Under the pieces are notes generated by a model. It had not been told where the DNA came from. It searched no databases and saw only the letters and a program-made list of their open reading frames with translations. From Betaproteobacteria bacterium (lineage in GTDB: Bacteria; Pseudomonadota; Gammaproteobacteria; Burkholderiales; Casimicrobiaceae): DNA of 7,177 bases. Positions within the stretch are counted from its first letter, which is position 1; every line of letters begins with the position of its first letter. Both the position numbers and the translations under genes were made by a program. The stretch lies in the NCBI GenBank assembly GCA_025355395.1, contig JANXZT010000542.1, forward strand, positions 1-7,177, in the 5' to 3' direction. Shown in pieces: positions 1 through 6,530 of the stretch.

Positions 1-600
1 ACTCCCAATGGCCGCAAAATAAGTGTCGCGCTGGAGGAGATGTCACTTTCCTACATCGTCAAGATCGTCGATATCCGAACAGGCCAGCAGTTCGACGCAG
101 ACTTCCTGAAAATCAGTCCGAACAACAAGATTCCGGCGATCGTCGATCCGGACGGACCGGGCGGGAAACGCGTCAGTGTTTTCGAATCCGGCGCGATCCT
201 TATCTATCTCGGCGAGAAAACGGGCAAGTTCTGGCCTCGCGACCTGGCCGCCCGCATACCGGTTCTGGAATGGTTGATGTTTCAGCAGGGCGGGTTCGGG
301 CCGATCCCCGGACAGGTCCACCATTTCCTGACCGTCGACAACGAACAGGATCGCGGCTACGCACTGCAGCGCTTCACGAAGGAAACCCGACGACTTTACA
401 GCGTCATGGACCGGCGGCTTGCCGCGCATGAATTCTTCGCCGGCGGGCTTTCGATTGCCGATTTCGCGATCCTGGGCTGGGTGTGGCGGCACGAGCGGCA
501 CAAGGTCGATTTGACGGAGTTCCCACACGTTAAACGTTGGTATCAATCGATGATGGCGCGCCCAGGCGTCGAGCGGGGATTCGCCGTCAAGCTCAGTTGA
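1..600 (+). CDS. yfcG: Glutathione S-transferase, nu-class YfcG-like (5' end outside window)
   Basis: This is a cytosolic glutathione-dependent thiol/disulfide redox enzyme of the YfcG/Ure2p-like GST group; in E. coli the family acts as a disulfide-bond reductase. The reading frame is open from base 1 and starts with TPNGRKISVALEE, which matches the glutathione-site TPNG motif near residue 9 of E. coli YfcG. The gene therefore begins about 8 codons before the window, and the ATG at 40 is internal. Other visible marks are SPNNKIPAIVD (thioredoxin-fold cis-proline segment), ESGAILIYL (binds the gamma-glutamyl part of glutathione), GPIPGQVHHF (matches YfcG GPMLGQNHHF) and the helical-domain capping box SIAD. 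The 199 visible codons plus about 8 missing ones give a length close to the 215 residues of E. coli YfcG. The stop is TGA at 598-600. The symbol is by similarity recalled from memory; a paralogue such as YghU-type is less likely on length and motifs. Confidence 0.9.
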   Translation, partial: TPNGRKISVALEEMSLSYIVKIVDIRTGQQFDADFLKISPNNKIPAIVDPDGPGGKRVSVFESGAILIYLGEKTGKFWPRDLAARIPVLEWLMFQQGGFGPIPGQVHHFLTVDNEQDRGYALQRFTKETRRLYSVMDRRLAAHEFFAGGLSIADFAILGWVWRHERHKVDLTEFPHVKRWYQSMMARPGVERGFAVKLS

Positions 601-718
601 CTTTCGATCAGAACCTCCACGGCTGCTGCAGCACCGGGAGGGCGACTACAACTGTCTACACCAGGATCTCTACGGAGAACTTGTGTTTCCGCTTCTTAGA
701 GTCGGCGAGAGTACGCAG

Positions 719-898
719 TCATCGGGACTCCTCACCCATGACCAATCGGTAACCGATCCCCGCCTCCGTCAGCAAATGGCGAGGTCGTACCGGATCGATC
801 TCGAGCTTATCCCTCAACTGCTTCATATAGATCTCTAGCGCATCGCGCGCGTAAAAATCCTGTAAAGAATTCGGGTGCGGCGCGCATAGGCGACGCAA
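719..898 (-). pseudogene. kdpE: 3' remnant of a kdpE-like response regulator gene
   Basis: Read on the minus strand, this stretch is open for 59 codons from just after an in-frame TAG (899-901) to the TGA at 719-721. It encodes ALEIYMKQLRDKLE followed by DPVRPRHLLTEAGIGYRLV. This is the end of an OmpR-type winged-helix DNA-binding domain, and the DPxRPRHxxTExGIGYR ending is typical of KdpE, the regulator of the KdpFABC potassium ATPase. Only the recognition helix and wing (about 40-45 residues) are recognisable; the first ~13 codons no longer look like KdpE. There is no receiver domain and no plausible start codon, so it is not a working gene. The similarity breaks off about 60 bases before the kup start codon. 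Family assignment is from remembered KdpE sequences; another OmpR-family regulator is possible but less likely. Confidence 0.75.
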
Positions 899-919
899 CT
901 AGGGCTAAGCTAGACCCCG

Positions 920-2842
920 ATGACTACCATCACCGACGCACCCACCGGAAATCCGGCTGGCGCTGGCAGAGTCGCCCCGAGGCAGGCTACGGCGGCGCTG
1001 GCGCTTCTCGCTCTCGGGGTCGTCTACGGCGACATTGGGACGAGCCCGCTTTATGCAGTAAAGGAAACGTTCAATCCACAGTACGGCATCGCACTTACGC
1101 GCGCGAACATCCTCGGCGGCATATCGGCAATCTTCTGGACGCTGATGATTGTCGTGTCGCTCAAGTATGTGACGCTTGTGCTGCGCGCCAACAACCGTGG
1201 TGAAGGCGGCATCATGGCGCTGATGGCCCTCGCAACCGCGGCCATTCGCGATCGCCCTCGGCTTAGTTCGTCACTTCTGGTTATTGGAGTGTTTGGAGCC
1301 GCGCTCTTCTACGGCGACGCTGTACTGACGCCCGCCATTTCGGTGCTTTCGGCGATTGAGGGGCTGGAAGTTGAAACGGTGGCGTTCAAGCCCTACGTCG
1401 TGCCGATCGCAACGGGCGTTCTCGTAGCGTTGTTCCTGATCCAGAAGCATGGCACCGGAGTGATTGGCATGGTATTCGGGCCGGTGTGCGCGCTATGGTT
1501 CCTGGCCCTCGGAGCCGTCGGTGTCTGGAACATCGCGAGGACGCCGTCCGTCCTGGAAGCGCTCCTCCCGGGGCATGCCCTGCACTTCGTCACCGCGCAC
1601 GGCTTTTCATCGTTTCTTGTACTGGGTTCGGTGCTGCTCGCCATTACCGGCGCCGAAGCGCTCTACGCTGACATGGGGCATTTCGGCAAGCGCGCGATCC
1701 GCATTGCATGGTTCGCAGTCGCGGCACCGGCCCTGGTACTGAACTACTTCGGACAAGGGGCGCTCTTGATCGCCGATCCAATGGCGATCGCAAATCCGTT
1801 TTACCTGGCGTTTCCCTCTTGGGCCCTGTATCCAATGGTGACATTGGCCACGGCAGCAACGGTTATCGCGTCCCAGGCGACGATTTCCGGCGCGTACTCA
1901 ATGACGCAACAGGCGATTCAGCTGGGTTACCTGCCGCGTATGACCATTCACCACACGTCCGCCAGGACCATGGGGCAAATCTATGTACCGGCGGTGAACT
2001 GGATCCTGCTTGTCGTGGTCACGGCCGCGGTAATCGGTTTCGGTTCGTCAACCAAGCTCGCATCGGCGTACGGCGTCGCGGTGATGGGCACCATGCTAGT
2101 CACCACGTTCCTGACGTTCTTCGTCATCCGTTATGGTTGGCACTACCCGCTATGGCTTTGCTTGCTCGCTACGGGCTTTTTCGCTTTGGTGGACGCGACA
2201 TTTTTCGCCGCCGCCTTGCACAAGGTCTTCGAGGGCGGATGGTTCCCGCTGTTATTGGGCGCCGTGATCTTCACGGTCATGGTGACTTGGCGCCATGGAC
2301 GGAAAATGCTCTACGATCGCCTACAAGATTCTGCATATCCGCTTGGATCATTCCTGAAGTCGCTGTTTGTTTCGCCTCCACTACGCGTTCCCGGAACGGC
2401 GGTTTTCCTCACTTCGACGCCTGACGCGACACCGCACGCGTTGCTGCACAGCCTCAAGCACTACAAGGTGCTGCACGAACACAACGCGTTCCTTACCGTT
2501 GAATTTCGAGACACGCCGTGGGTGCCTCCTGATGAACGAGTTGCCTGCGAACAGCTAGAGCACAATTGCTGGCGGATCATCGTGCGTTACGGTTTTATGG
2601 ACCGGCCGGACGTTCCACTCGCGCTGGAGCTTTGCGGACCGTTCGGACTACAGCTTGATCCCATGGAGGTTTCCTATTTCCTCTCGCGGGAGAAGATCGT
2701 GCCGGCCGCGGACGGCAAGGGGATGACGCTTTGGCGCGACCGCATGTTCGCGGCCATGGCCCGCAATGCTGGAAGTATCACGGACTTCTTCAACATCCCG
2801 ACCAACCGAGTCGTGGAATTGGGAACGCGCGTCGAAATTTAA
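920..2842 (+). CDS. kup: Low-affinity potassium transporter Kup (TrkD), K+/H+ symporter
   Basis: This is an inner-membrane K+ uptake protein of the KUP/HAK/KT family, which takes up potassium (and caesium) by proton symport and matters most at low pH or high osmolarity. The 640 residues fit the family (E. coli Kup has 622). Family motifs are present in order: GVVYGDIGTSPLY at residues 33-45, NNRGEGG at 91-97, YGDAVLTPAISVLSA at 131-145, ITGAEALYADMGHFG at 242-256 and QATISGAYSMTQQ at 319-331. About twelve hydrophobic segments cover residues ~25-455, followed by a soluble C-terminal domain of ~180 residues. The ATG at 920 leaves a 24-residue polar lead before the first membrane segment, usual for the family. 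No clear Shine-Dalgarno sequence precedes it; the nearest purine run (AGGG at 901) is too far. Wobble positions look less GC-biased than in the Rieske-FAD gene. The neighbouring kdpE remnant is also potassium-related. Confidence 0.96.
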   Translation: MTTITDAPTGNPAGAGRVAPRQATAALALLALGVVYGDIGTSPLYAVKETFNPQYGIALTRANILGGISAIFWTLMIVVSLKYVTLVLRANNRGEGGIMALMALATAAIRDRPRLSSSLLVIGVFGAALFYGDAVLTPAISVLSAIEGLEVETVAFKPYVVPIATGVLVALFLIQKHGTGVIGMVFGPVCALWFLALGAVGVWNIARTPSVLEALLPGHALHFVTAHGFSSFLVLGSVLLAITGAEALYADMGHFGKRAIRIAWFAVAAPALVLNYFGQGALLIADPMAIANPFYLAFPSWALYPMVTLATAATVIASQATISGAYSMTQQAIQLGYLPRMTIHHTSARTMGQIYVPAVNWILLVVVTAAVIGFGSSTKLASAYGVAVMGTMLVTTFLTFFVIRYGWHYPLWLCLLATGFFALVDATFFAAALHKVFEGGWFPLLLGAVIFTVMVTWRHGRKMLYDRLQDSAYPLGSFLKSLFVSPPLRVPGTAVFLTSTPDATPHALLHSLKHYKVLHEHNAFLTVEFRDTPWVPPDERVACEQLEHNCWRIIVRYGFMDRPDVPLALELCGPFGLQLDPMEVSYFLSREKIVPAADGKGMTLWRDRMFAAMARNAGSITDFFNIPTNRVVELGTRVEI

Positions 2843-2867
2843 ACGGTGCATCATCGGCCACGCGTCC

Positions 2868-2888
2868 TGGGAGTGACACAGCCTCCCA
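2868..2888. terminator. Possible bidirectional stem-loop terminator between kup and the small minus-strand gene
   Basis: TGGGAG (2868-2873) and CTCCCA (2883-2888) form a perfect 6-bp stem with a 9-base loop, 25 bases after the kup stop codon and about 45 bases after the stop of the convergent small gene. No T-run follows on either strand, so it would not be a classical intrinsic terminator. The position between convergent genes is the main argument for it. Confidence 0.3.
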
Positions 2889-2931
2889 CGTGCCCGATGC
2901 CGGACAAGTCACCTCGCTACTGCGTAAGGGG

Positions 2932-3051
2932 TCAATGCTTGATTAACGGAACCGCGCCCCCGGCGTGCTTCTTTTGCTGCTTGATCAACTTTTTCTCCTT
3001 GGGTGTCTGCAACGGCTTCTTCTTGTCTTCCTTCGGGGGCTTGTGGGACAT
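2932..3051 (-). CDS. Small lysine-rich protein, 39 residues, function unknown
   Basis: A minus-strand frame starts at the ATG at 3051 and ends with TGA at 2932-2934. The 39-residue product begins MSHKPPKEDKKKP, continues through TPKEKKLIKQQKKH and ends PLIKH. Twelve of 39 residues are lysine, with no hydrophobic segment, so it should be soluble, very basic and probably disordered. The start is chosen because AAGGAG lies 8 bases upstream on the minus strand (3060-3065), the best ribosome binding site in the window. A longer reading from 3141 would add 30 residues of unrelated composition without such a site. It resembles short conserved hypothetical proteins with a KEKKxxKxxKKH core that I recall from proteobacteria; I know no function for them. 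It lies convergent to kup and divergent from the Rieske-FAD gene. Nucleic-acid or ribosome binding would be a guess from charge alone. Confidence 0.72.
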   Translation of the reverse strand: MSHKPPKEDKKKPLQTPKEKKLIKQQKKHAGGAVPLIKH

Positions 3052-3230
3052 GGTGTTCGCTCCTTGTGCGCCGGTAACAGGGCGGGTTGCCCCCATGACT
3101 ATAGGCCGATATCCCGACCAACGCAGTACCGAATGCGCCAAACTGCCTGCTCAGGACGTCGCGTCATTGCCGGTTCCACCGCGCGAAACCAGTCGGTGCG
3201 TCGTCAGTACGGCACTTCCGGCATCGGCGG

Positions 3231-3260
3231 GTGCATGATGCGTGTGCTTGCACTATGCAC
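3231..3260. repeat. Nested inverted repeat upstream of the Rieske-FAD gene
   Basis: GTGCAT (3231-3236) is mirrored by ATGCAC (3255-3260), and inside it GTGC (3244-3247) is mirrored by GCAC (3250-3253). The dyad lies ~85 bases before the start of the Rieske-FAD gene, a position suited to an operator. TTGCAC at 3248 could serve as a -35 box, but no good -10 box follows at 16-18 bases, so no promoter is called. Confidence 0.25.
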
Positions 3261-3291
3261 AGGCATCCCGCGTAGGACCTGACGAAACCTG

Positions 3292-3330
3292 CCACGCCAG
3301 TCCTTGCCGGAAGTTCCGGCGATGGCGTGG
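3292..3330 (+). promoter_or_regulatory. Two-tier hairpin in the leader of the Rieske-FAD gene
   Basis: CCACGCCA (3292-3299) pairs perfectly with TGGCGTGG (3323-3330). Inside lies GCCGGAA-G-TTCCGGC (3306-3320), a 15-base palindrome that folds as a 5-bp GC stem with a 5-base loop. Together they form a strong two-tier stem. It ends five bases before the Shine-Dalgarno GGAGA (3336-3340) and 15 bases before the ATG at 3346. There is no T-run after it, so an intrinsic terminator is unlikely. It could be an mRNA structure controlling translation or stability, or a DNA dyad bound by a regulator; the sequence alone does not decide. Confidence 0.5.
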
Positions 3331-3345
3331 TAACCGGAGATCGAT

Positions 3346-4881
3346 ATGAGCGCTGCCCAATCCGAAACGACCGGTCCTGACCTGACACTGGGTGTGGCGA
3401 CCGACATTCTCGCCGATGGCAAGATGCTGGCCGGTCACGTCGGCGAGAACGCGGTCTTGCTCGCGCGCCGCGGCAACGAGTTCTTCGCGATCGGCGCCGT
3501 TTGTACCCACTACAACGGTCCGCTCGCGGAAGGGCTGATGGTCGACGACACCGTGCGCTGCCCGCGGCACCACGCCTGCTTCAGCCTGCGGACCGGGGAA
3601 GCGGTGCGCGCGCCGGCGCTTCGTCCCCTCGCGTGCTGGTCGACCGAGCTGCGCAACGACAAGGTGTTCGTGCGCGAGAAAGCGCCGCCGACACCGAGCG
3701 CCCGTGTCACACCGGCACCGGCACCCGGATCGCCGCGGAAGATCGTAATCATCGGCGGCGGCGCGGCCGGTTTCGCCGCCGCAGAGATGCTGCGTCGCCA
3801 GCGCTACCAGGACGGCATCGTGATGCTGAGCGACGATGACGCGCCGCCCGTCGACAGGCCGAACTTGTCCAAGGACTACCTGGCCGGCAGCGCGCCGGAG
3901 GAGTGGGTCCCGCTGCGCGAAGACAGCTTCTACACCGAACACGGCATCGACTTGCGGCTGAAGACGACCGTCACCGATATCGACGTACGTGCGCGCGAGG
4001 TCGCGCTTGGCGATGGCAGCAAGGTCGCCTACGACCGGCTGCTGCTCGCGACCGGCGCCGAGCCGGTCCGATTGCCGCTACCGGGCATGGACCTGCCGCA
4101 CGTGCACACGCTGCGAACCCTCGGTGATTGCCGCGCCATCATCGCGCGGGCGGCAACGACACGGCGCGCCGTCGTGATGGGCGCGAGTTTCATCGGCCTC
4201 GAGGTCGCCGCCGCACTACGCACGCGCGGCATCGAGGTGCACGTCGTGGCGCCGGACAAGCGGCCGATGGAGCGCGTGCTGGGCCCGCAGATGGGGGACT
4301 TCGTGCGCAGCCTGCACGAAGAGCACGGCGTGATCTTCCACCTGGAGGACACGGCGACCGCGATCGACGCGCGCCAAGTGACACTGAAAAGCGGCGGCAC
4401 GATCAGCGCGGACCTGGTCGTCGCCGGCGTCGGTGTGCGGCCGCGGCTGGCGCTCGCCGAGAAGGCCGGCCTCGCGATCGACCGCGGTGTGACGGTCAAC
4501 GAATACCTGGAAACCAGCGCACCTGGAATCTTTGCGGCGGGCGACATCGCCCGCTGGCCCGACCCGCACAGCGGCGCGGCGATCCGCGTCGAACACTGGG
4601 TCGTCGCACAGCGCCAGGGCCAGACCGCCGCGCTCAACATGCTTGGCGGCCGGGAGAGATTCGACGCCGTGCCGTTCTTCTGGAGCCAACACTACGACGT
4701 CCCAATCAACTACGTGGGCCACGCCGAGACGTGGGACGAGCTGGCGATCGATGGTGACATCGCAACCCGCGATTGTGTGCTGCGATACAAGCGCAATGGC
4801 CGCGTACTCGCTGTCGCCTCGATCTATCGCGACGCCGACAGCCTGATGGCCGAAGCGGCGATGGAGCGGGAGGCGGTATAG
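3346..4881 (+). CDS. Rieske [2Fe-2S] / FAD-dependent NAD(P)H oxidoreductase (AIFM3-like ferredoxin reductase)
   Basis: A 511-residue fusion of an N-terminal Rieske ferredoxin domain (~11-110) and a C-terminal pyridine-nucleotide disulfide-oxidoreductase fold. It probably passes electrons between NAD(P)H, FAD and the iron-sulfur cluster in the cytosol; no signal peptide or membrane segment is visible. The cluster ligands are C53-x-H55 and C72-x-x-H75 with the usual 16-residue spacing. A proline/alanine-rich linker (~113-130) leads to the FAD-binding GGGAAG (137-142), then ATGAEP, the NAD(P)-binding GASFIG (279-284) and a second FAD motif GIFAAGDIA with D400. EHWVVAQRQGQ (416-426) is shared with oxygenase-coupled ferredoxin reductases. 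The arrangement matches human AIFM3 and many bacterial homologues whose substrates are unknown. The start at 3346 has GGAGA five bases upstream. No oxygenase, cytochrome P450 or nitrite-reductase partner lies nearby, so it is a single-gene unit here. Its strong preference for G/C at wobble positions contrasts with kup. Confidence 0.92.
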   Translation: MSAAQSETTGPDLTLGVATDILADGKMLAGHVGENAVLLARRGNEFFAIGAVCTHYNGPLAEGLMVDDTVRCPRHHACFSLRTGEAVRAPALRPLACWSTELRNDKVFVREKAPPTPSARVTPAPAPGSPRKIVIIGGGAAGFAAAEMLRRQRYQDGIVMLSDDDAPPVDRPNLSKDYLAGSAPEEWVPLREDSFYTEHGIDLRLKTTVTDIDVRAREVALGDGSKVAYDRLLLATGAEPVRLPLPGMDLPHVHTLRTLGDCRAIIARAATTRRAVVMGASFIGLEVAAALRTRGIEVHVVAPDKRPMERVLGPQMGDFVRSLHEEHGVIFHLEDTATAIDARQVTLKSGGTISADLVVAGVGVRPRLALAEKAGLAIDRGVTVNEYLETSAPGIFAAGDIARWPDPHSGAAIRVEHWVVAQRQGQTAALNMLGGRERFDAVPFFWSQHYDVPINYVGHAETWDELAIDGDIATRDCVLRYKRNGRVLAVASIYRDADSLMAEAAMEREAV

Positions 4882-4902
4882 AAGTGAGTCAAAAGCGTCG
4901 TT

Positions 4903-4958
4903 GTGGAGACGGGAATCGCCTCGCCGCGCATGCGGAGATGGCAGTCCGCCTTCTCCAC
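4903..4958. repeat. Inverted repeat after the Rieske-FAD gene
   Basis: GTGGAGA (4903-4909) is mirrored by TCTCCAC (4952-4958), enclosing a smaller stem GCGGA (4932-4936) / TCCGC (4945-4949). It begins 22 bases after the TAG stop of the Rieske-FAD gene. TCTCCAC is followed by only TT, so terminator function is possible but weakly supported. Confidence 0.3.
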
Positions 4959-4995
4959 TTAGCGTAATGGACCCGAACGTTTGCTCTCGAGGAAG

Positions 4996-5031
4996 TCGAA
5001 TGACGGCCCCTGGTCGGATTGCGTCATTCGA
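4996..5031. terminator. Perfect 10-bp inverted repeat between convergent genes, candidate bidirectional terminator
   Basis: TCGAATGACG (4996-5005) and CGTCATTCGA (5022-5031) are exact reverse complements separated by 16 bases. They sit in the 195-base gap between the convergent Rieske-FAD and hydrolase genes, where a two-way transcription stop is expected. No T-tract follows on either strand, so it could equally be a protein-binding dyad or a Rho-associated structure. Confidence 0.35.
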
Positions 5032-5051
5032 AGGTCGCAATGCGGTCGATA

Positions 5052-5067
5052 CCGGTCGCTTGACCGG
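5052..5067. terminator. Compact GC hairpin just after the hydrolase stop codon
   Basis: CCGGTC (5052-5057), a 4-base loop and GACCGG (5062-5067) form a tight perfect hairpin. It begins ten bases beyond the minus-strand stop codon (5077-5079) of the hydrolase gene. The position and compact stem suit a terminator or a 3'-end stabiliser for that transcript. A following T-run is absent, so the call is tentative. Confidence 0.4.
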
Positions 5068-5076
5068 GAAACTCAA

Positions 5077-6309
5077 TTAGATGGGTTCAGGGTCAACTGC
5101 CAGCCAGCGTCTGATTCGTTCATACACTTCAACGCGACTGAGCAGGTCGAGATGTCCCGTTCCATATCCCACCCATCGATGGGTTTCCGGGAGCGCAAGG
5201 TTCAAAGCAGCGTCGCGGTGGCGGCCCAACGCACTGTTTACCGGTACCAGTCCGTCCCCACGGATCTTTGTTCCGGCGGAATTCGGCCGCTCCTGTTTGC
5301 TCGCCGCTACGGCGTAGCAACGAACGCCGCCGGGTAGCGGCAACGGACTACGGGCGACGCGCAGGCTCGCCGCAGGAGTCGCTTGCCAGTCGTCGTCGCG
5401 CAGATTTGCGTGGGACAAATCGTTGATCCCCGCACTACGGACTTTCCCCAGTCGCGCGAACGGCGCGGTGTACGGGCTGATCCCGACCATAAAATCCGCC
5501 CAAGTGCCAGCGCGTGCCAAGGGGACGCCGAAATGAGGCGTACCCAGGAAGACAAGATGGTCCAGGCGCTTGGGCCAGGCGTGGCCGCCGAGTGCTGCGT
5601 AGTGGCAGGCGCTGTGTGCCACCAGGCCCCCCATGCTGTGGCCGATGATGGCCACTTGGTCGATCGGATACGGCCATTCACGCAGAAGCATTTCCATCAG
5701 GTCGCCAAATTCACGGCCGTTGGTGGAAATATGCCGGCCGGTGTTGTAGTGCAGGTAAACCGGCGTGTAGCCAAGATCACGCGCCAGGGCCGCACCATGG
5801 TCGTGACCCTCCCGAAGCCACTGCAAATCGTTCATGCACAGTCCATGCACCAGGACGAGCATTTTTCGACCCGGGTCCGGAAACGCGGCGGCCAATGCGG
5901 CCCTGGTAATTTTGAGCGACGTCCCGGTCGCGCGCAGGCACATGGTAATGGCCAACGGATTGCCGGATGCGACCAGATAGTCACCGAGCACTCCATTTAG
6001 CGCCGCCAGGATGGCTTCTCGTTCCTGCGAGGACTGTTTCTCCGCGACTAACGGCGCGAGCAAACCAAGCAGACCGTCGACACCGACGCCGACAAGGCGG
6101 GTGACGCCGCGGACGGACCTGTAAACCAGTCCGGTGATGCCGTTTGTCCGTCCCTTTGGCGACTTACCGATAATGCCCGGCGTCCGGGCAATGGTTTGGT
6201 GCATGGCCTCGACGAGGTCGGCCAGACCCACGGTGGCATCGTTGGCCAGCCGGTGGAAACCACGCAGGTCCGACAGGCGAATGTGTGCAGGCTTTGGCAT
6301 TTGGAACAC
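5077..6309 (-). CDS. Alpha/beta-hydrolase, PGAP1-like lipase/esterase
   Basis: A 410-residue serine hydrolase likely to cleave a carboxylic ester; the substrate cannot be read from the sequence. Residues ~148-410 carry the fold: KMLVLVHGLC (149-158, oxyanion-hole HG), IIGHSMGGLVAHSA (221-234) with nucleophile S225, FLGTPHFGVPLARAG (254-268), GDGLVPVNSALG (351-362) with the likely acid D352, and GTGHLDLL (383-390) with the likely base H387. The pattern with LGTPHxG and GDGxVP is that of PGAP1-like/class 2 lipases. The first ~145 residues have no motif I recognise and no clear signal peptide. They begin with a charged, helical-looking stretch and contain a Gly/Val/Leu-rich segment (~70-88). Start choice is uncertain: GTG at 6309 or ATG at 6300, both in frame, neither with a visible Shine-Dalgarno sequence. 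It is convergent with the Rieske-FAD gene and divergent from the transposase. Confidence 0.88.
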   Translation of the reverse strand: MFQMPKPAHIRLSDLRGFHRLANDATVGLADLVEAMHQTIARTPGIIGKSPKGRTNGITGLVYRSVRGVTRLVGVGVDGLLGLLAPLVAEKQSSQEREAILAALNGVLGDYLVASGNPLAITMCLRATGTSLKITRAALAAAFPDPGRKMLVLVHGLCMNDLQWLREGHDHGAALARDLGYTPVYLHYNTGRHISTNGREFGDLMEMLLREWPYPIDQVAIIGHSMGGLVAHSACHYAALGGHAWPKRLDHLVFLGTPHFGVPLARAGTWADFMVGISPYTAPFARLGKVRSAGINDLSHANLRDDDWQATPAASLRVARSPLPLPGGVRCYAVAASKQERPNSAGTKIRGDGLVPVNSALGRHRDAALNLALPETHRWVGYGTGHLDLLSRVEVYERIRRWLAVDPEPI

Positions 6310-6420
6310 GTAGTGCGCAAGAGGTTGCGCCGCCAGTATCCCGCATTGGGGCCCGAGCGGACTCTCGTCGCGAGCCGAACGCTTACTCCGTCACAACGTG
6401 GGTGTGGGTGATTGCGAAAC

Positions 6421-6454
6421 CCTGACTGGATTTGATCGCGCACGCAGGGTCAGG
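6421..6454. repeat. Inverted repeat in the gap before the transposase
   Basis: CCTGAC (6421-6426) is mirrored by GTCAGG (6449-6454) with 22 bases between. It lies in the ~220-base stretch (6310-6530) between the hydrolase start and the readable transposase, in which I see no gene. IS91-family elements lack classical terminal inverted repeats but carry hairpins near their ends. This could belong to the element's left end, but no boundary can be fixed. Confidence 0.25.
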
Positions 6455-6530
6455 TGCACGCTGGTCGGGCCGTCCGTTTCTGCGCCTCGTCAATTGCTTC
6501 GGTCCGGCCAATGGAACTGATCGAGCGTGA

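Noticed and set aside
40..600. A complete 186-residue protein starting at the ATG at 40
   Set aside because: The frame is open back to base 1 and the preceding 13 codons (TPNGRKISVALEE) are the conserved start of the GST glutathione site, so the ATG is internal.
624..633. 10-base palindrome TGCTGCAGCA after the GST stop codon
   Set aside because: It is short, without flanking pairing or a T-run, and not unusual by chance in GC-rich DNA.
843..919. Promoter or K+/c-di-AMP-type riboswitch ahead of kup
   Set aside because: The leader is short, no convincing -35/-10 pair is visible, and no riboswitch-like helices are seen. Part of it is the kdpE remnant.
1708..2424. Plus-strand open frame (238 codons) inside kup in another frame
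   Set aside because: It overlaps the transmembrane core of kup, and its composition is that of an out-of-frame translation.
2932..3141. Longer 69-residue version of the small lysine-rich protein
   Set aside because: The extra 30 residues differ in composition and lack a ribosome binding site, whereas the ATG at 3051 has AAGGAG at ideal spacing.
3253..3942. Minus-strand open frame (229 codons) opposite the start of the Rieske-FAD gene
   Set aside because: It is antisense to the well-supported Rieske domain, arginine-rich in the manner of shadow frames, and shows no family motif.
4216..5076. Long minus-strand open frame (286 codons) opposite the Rieske-FAD gene
   Set aside because: It has no recognisable domain and lies mostly antisense to a gene with clear motifs; high GC makes such long antisense frames common.
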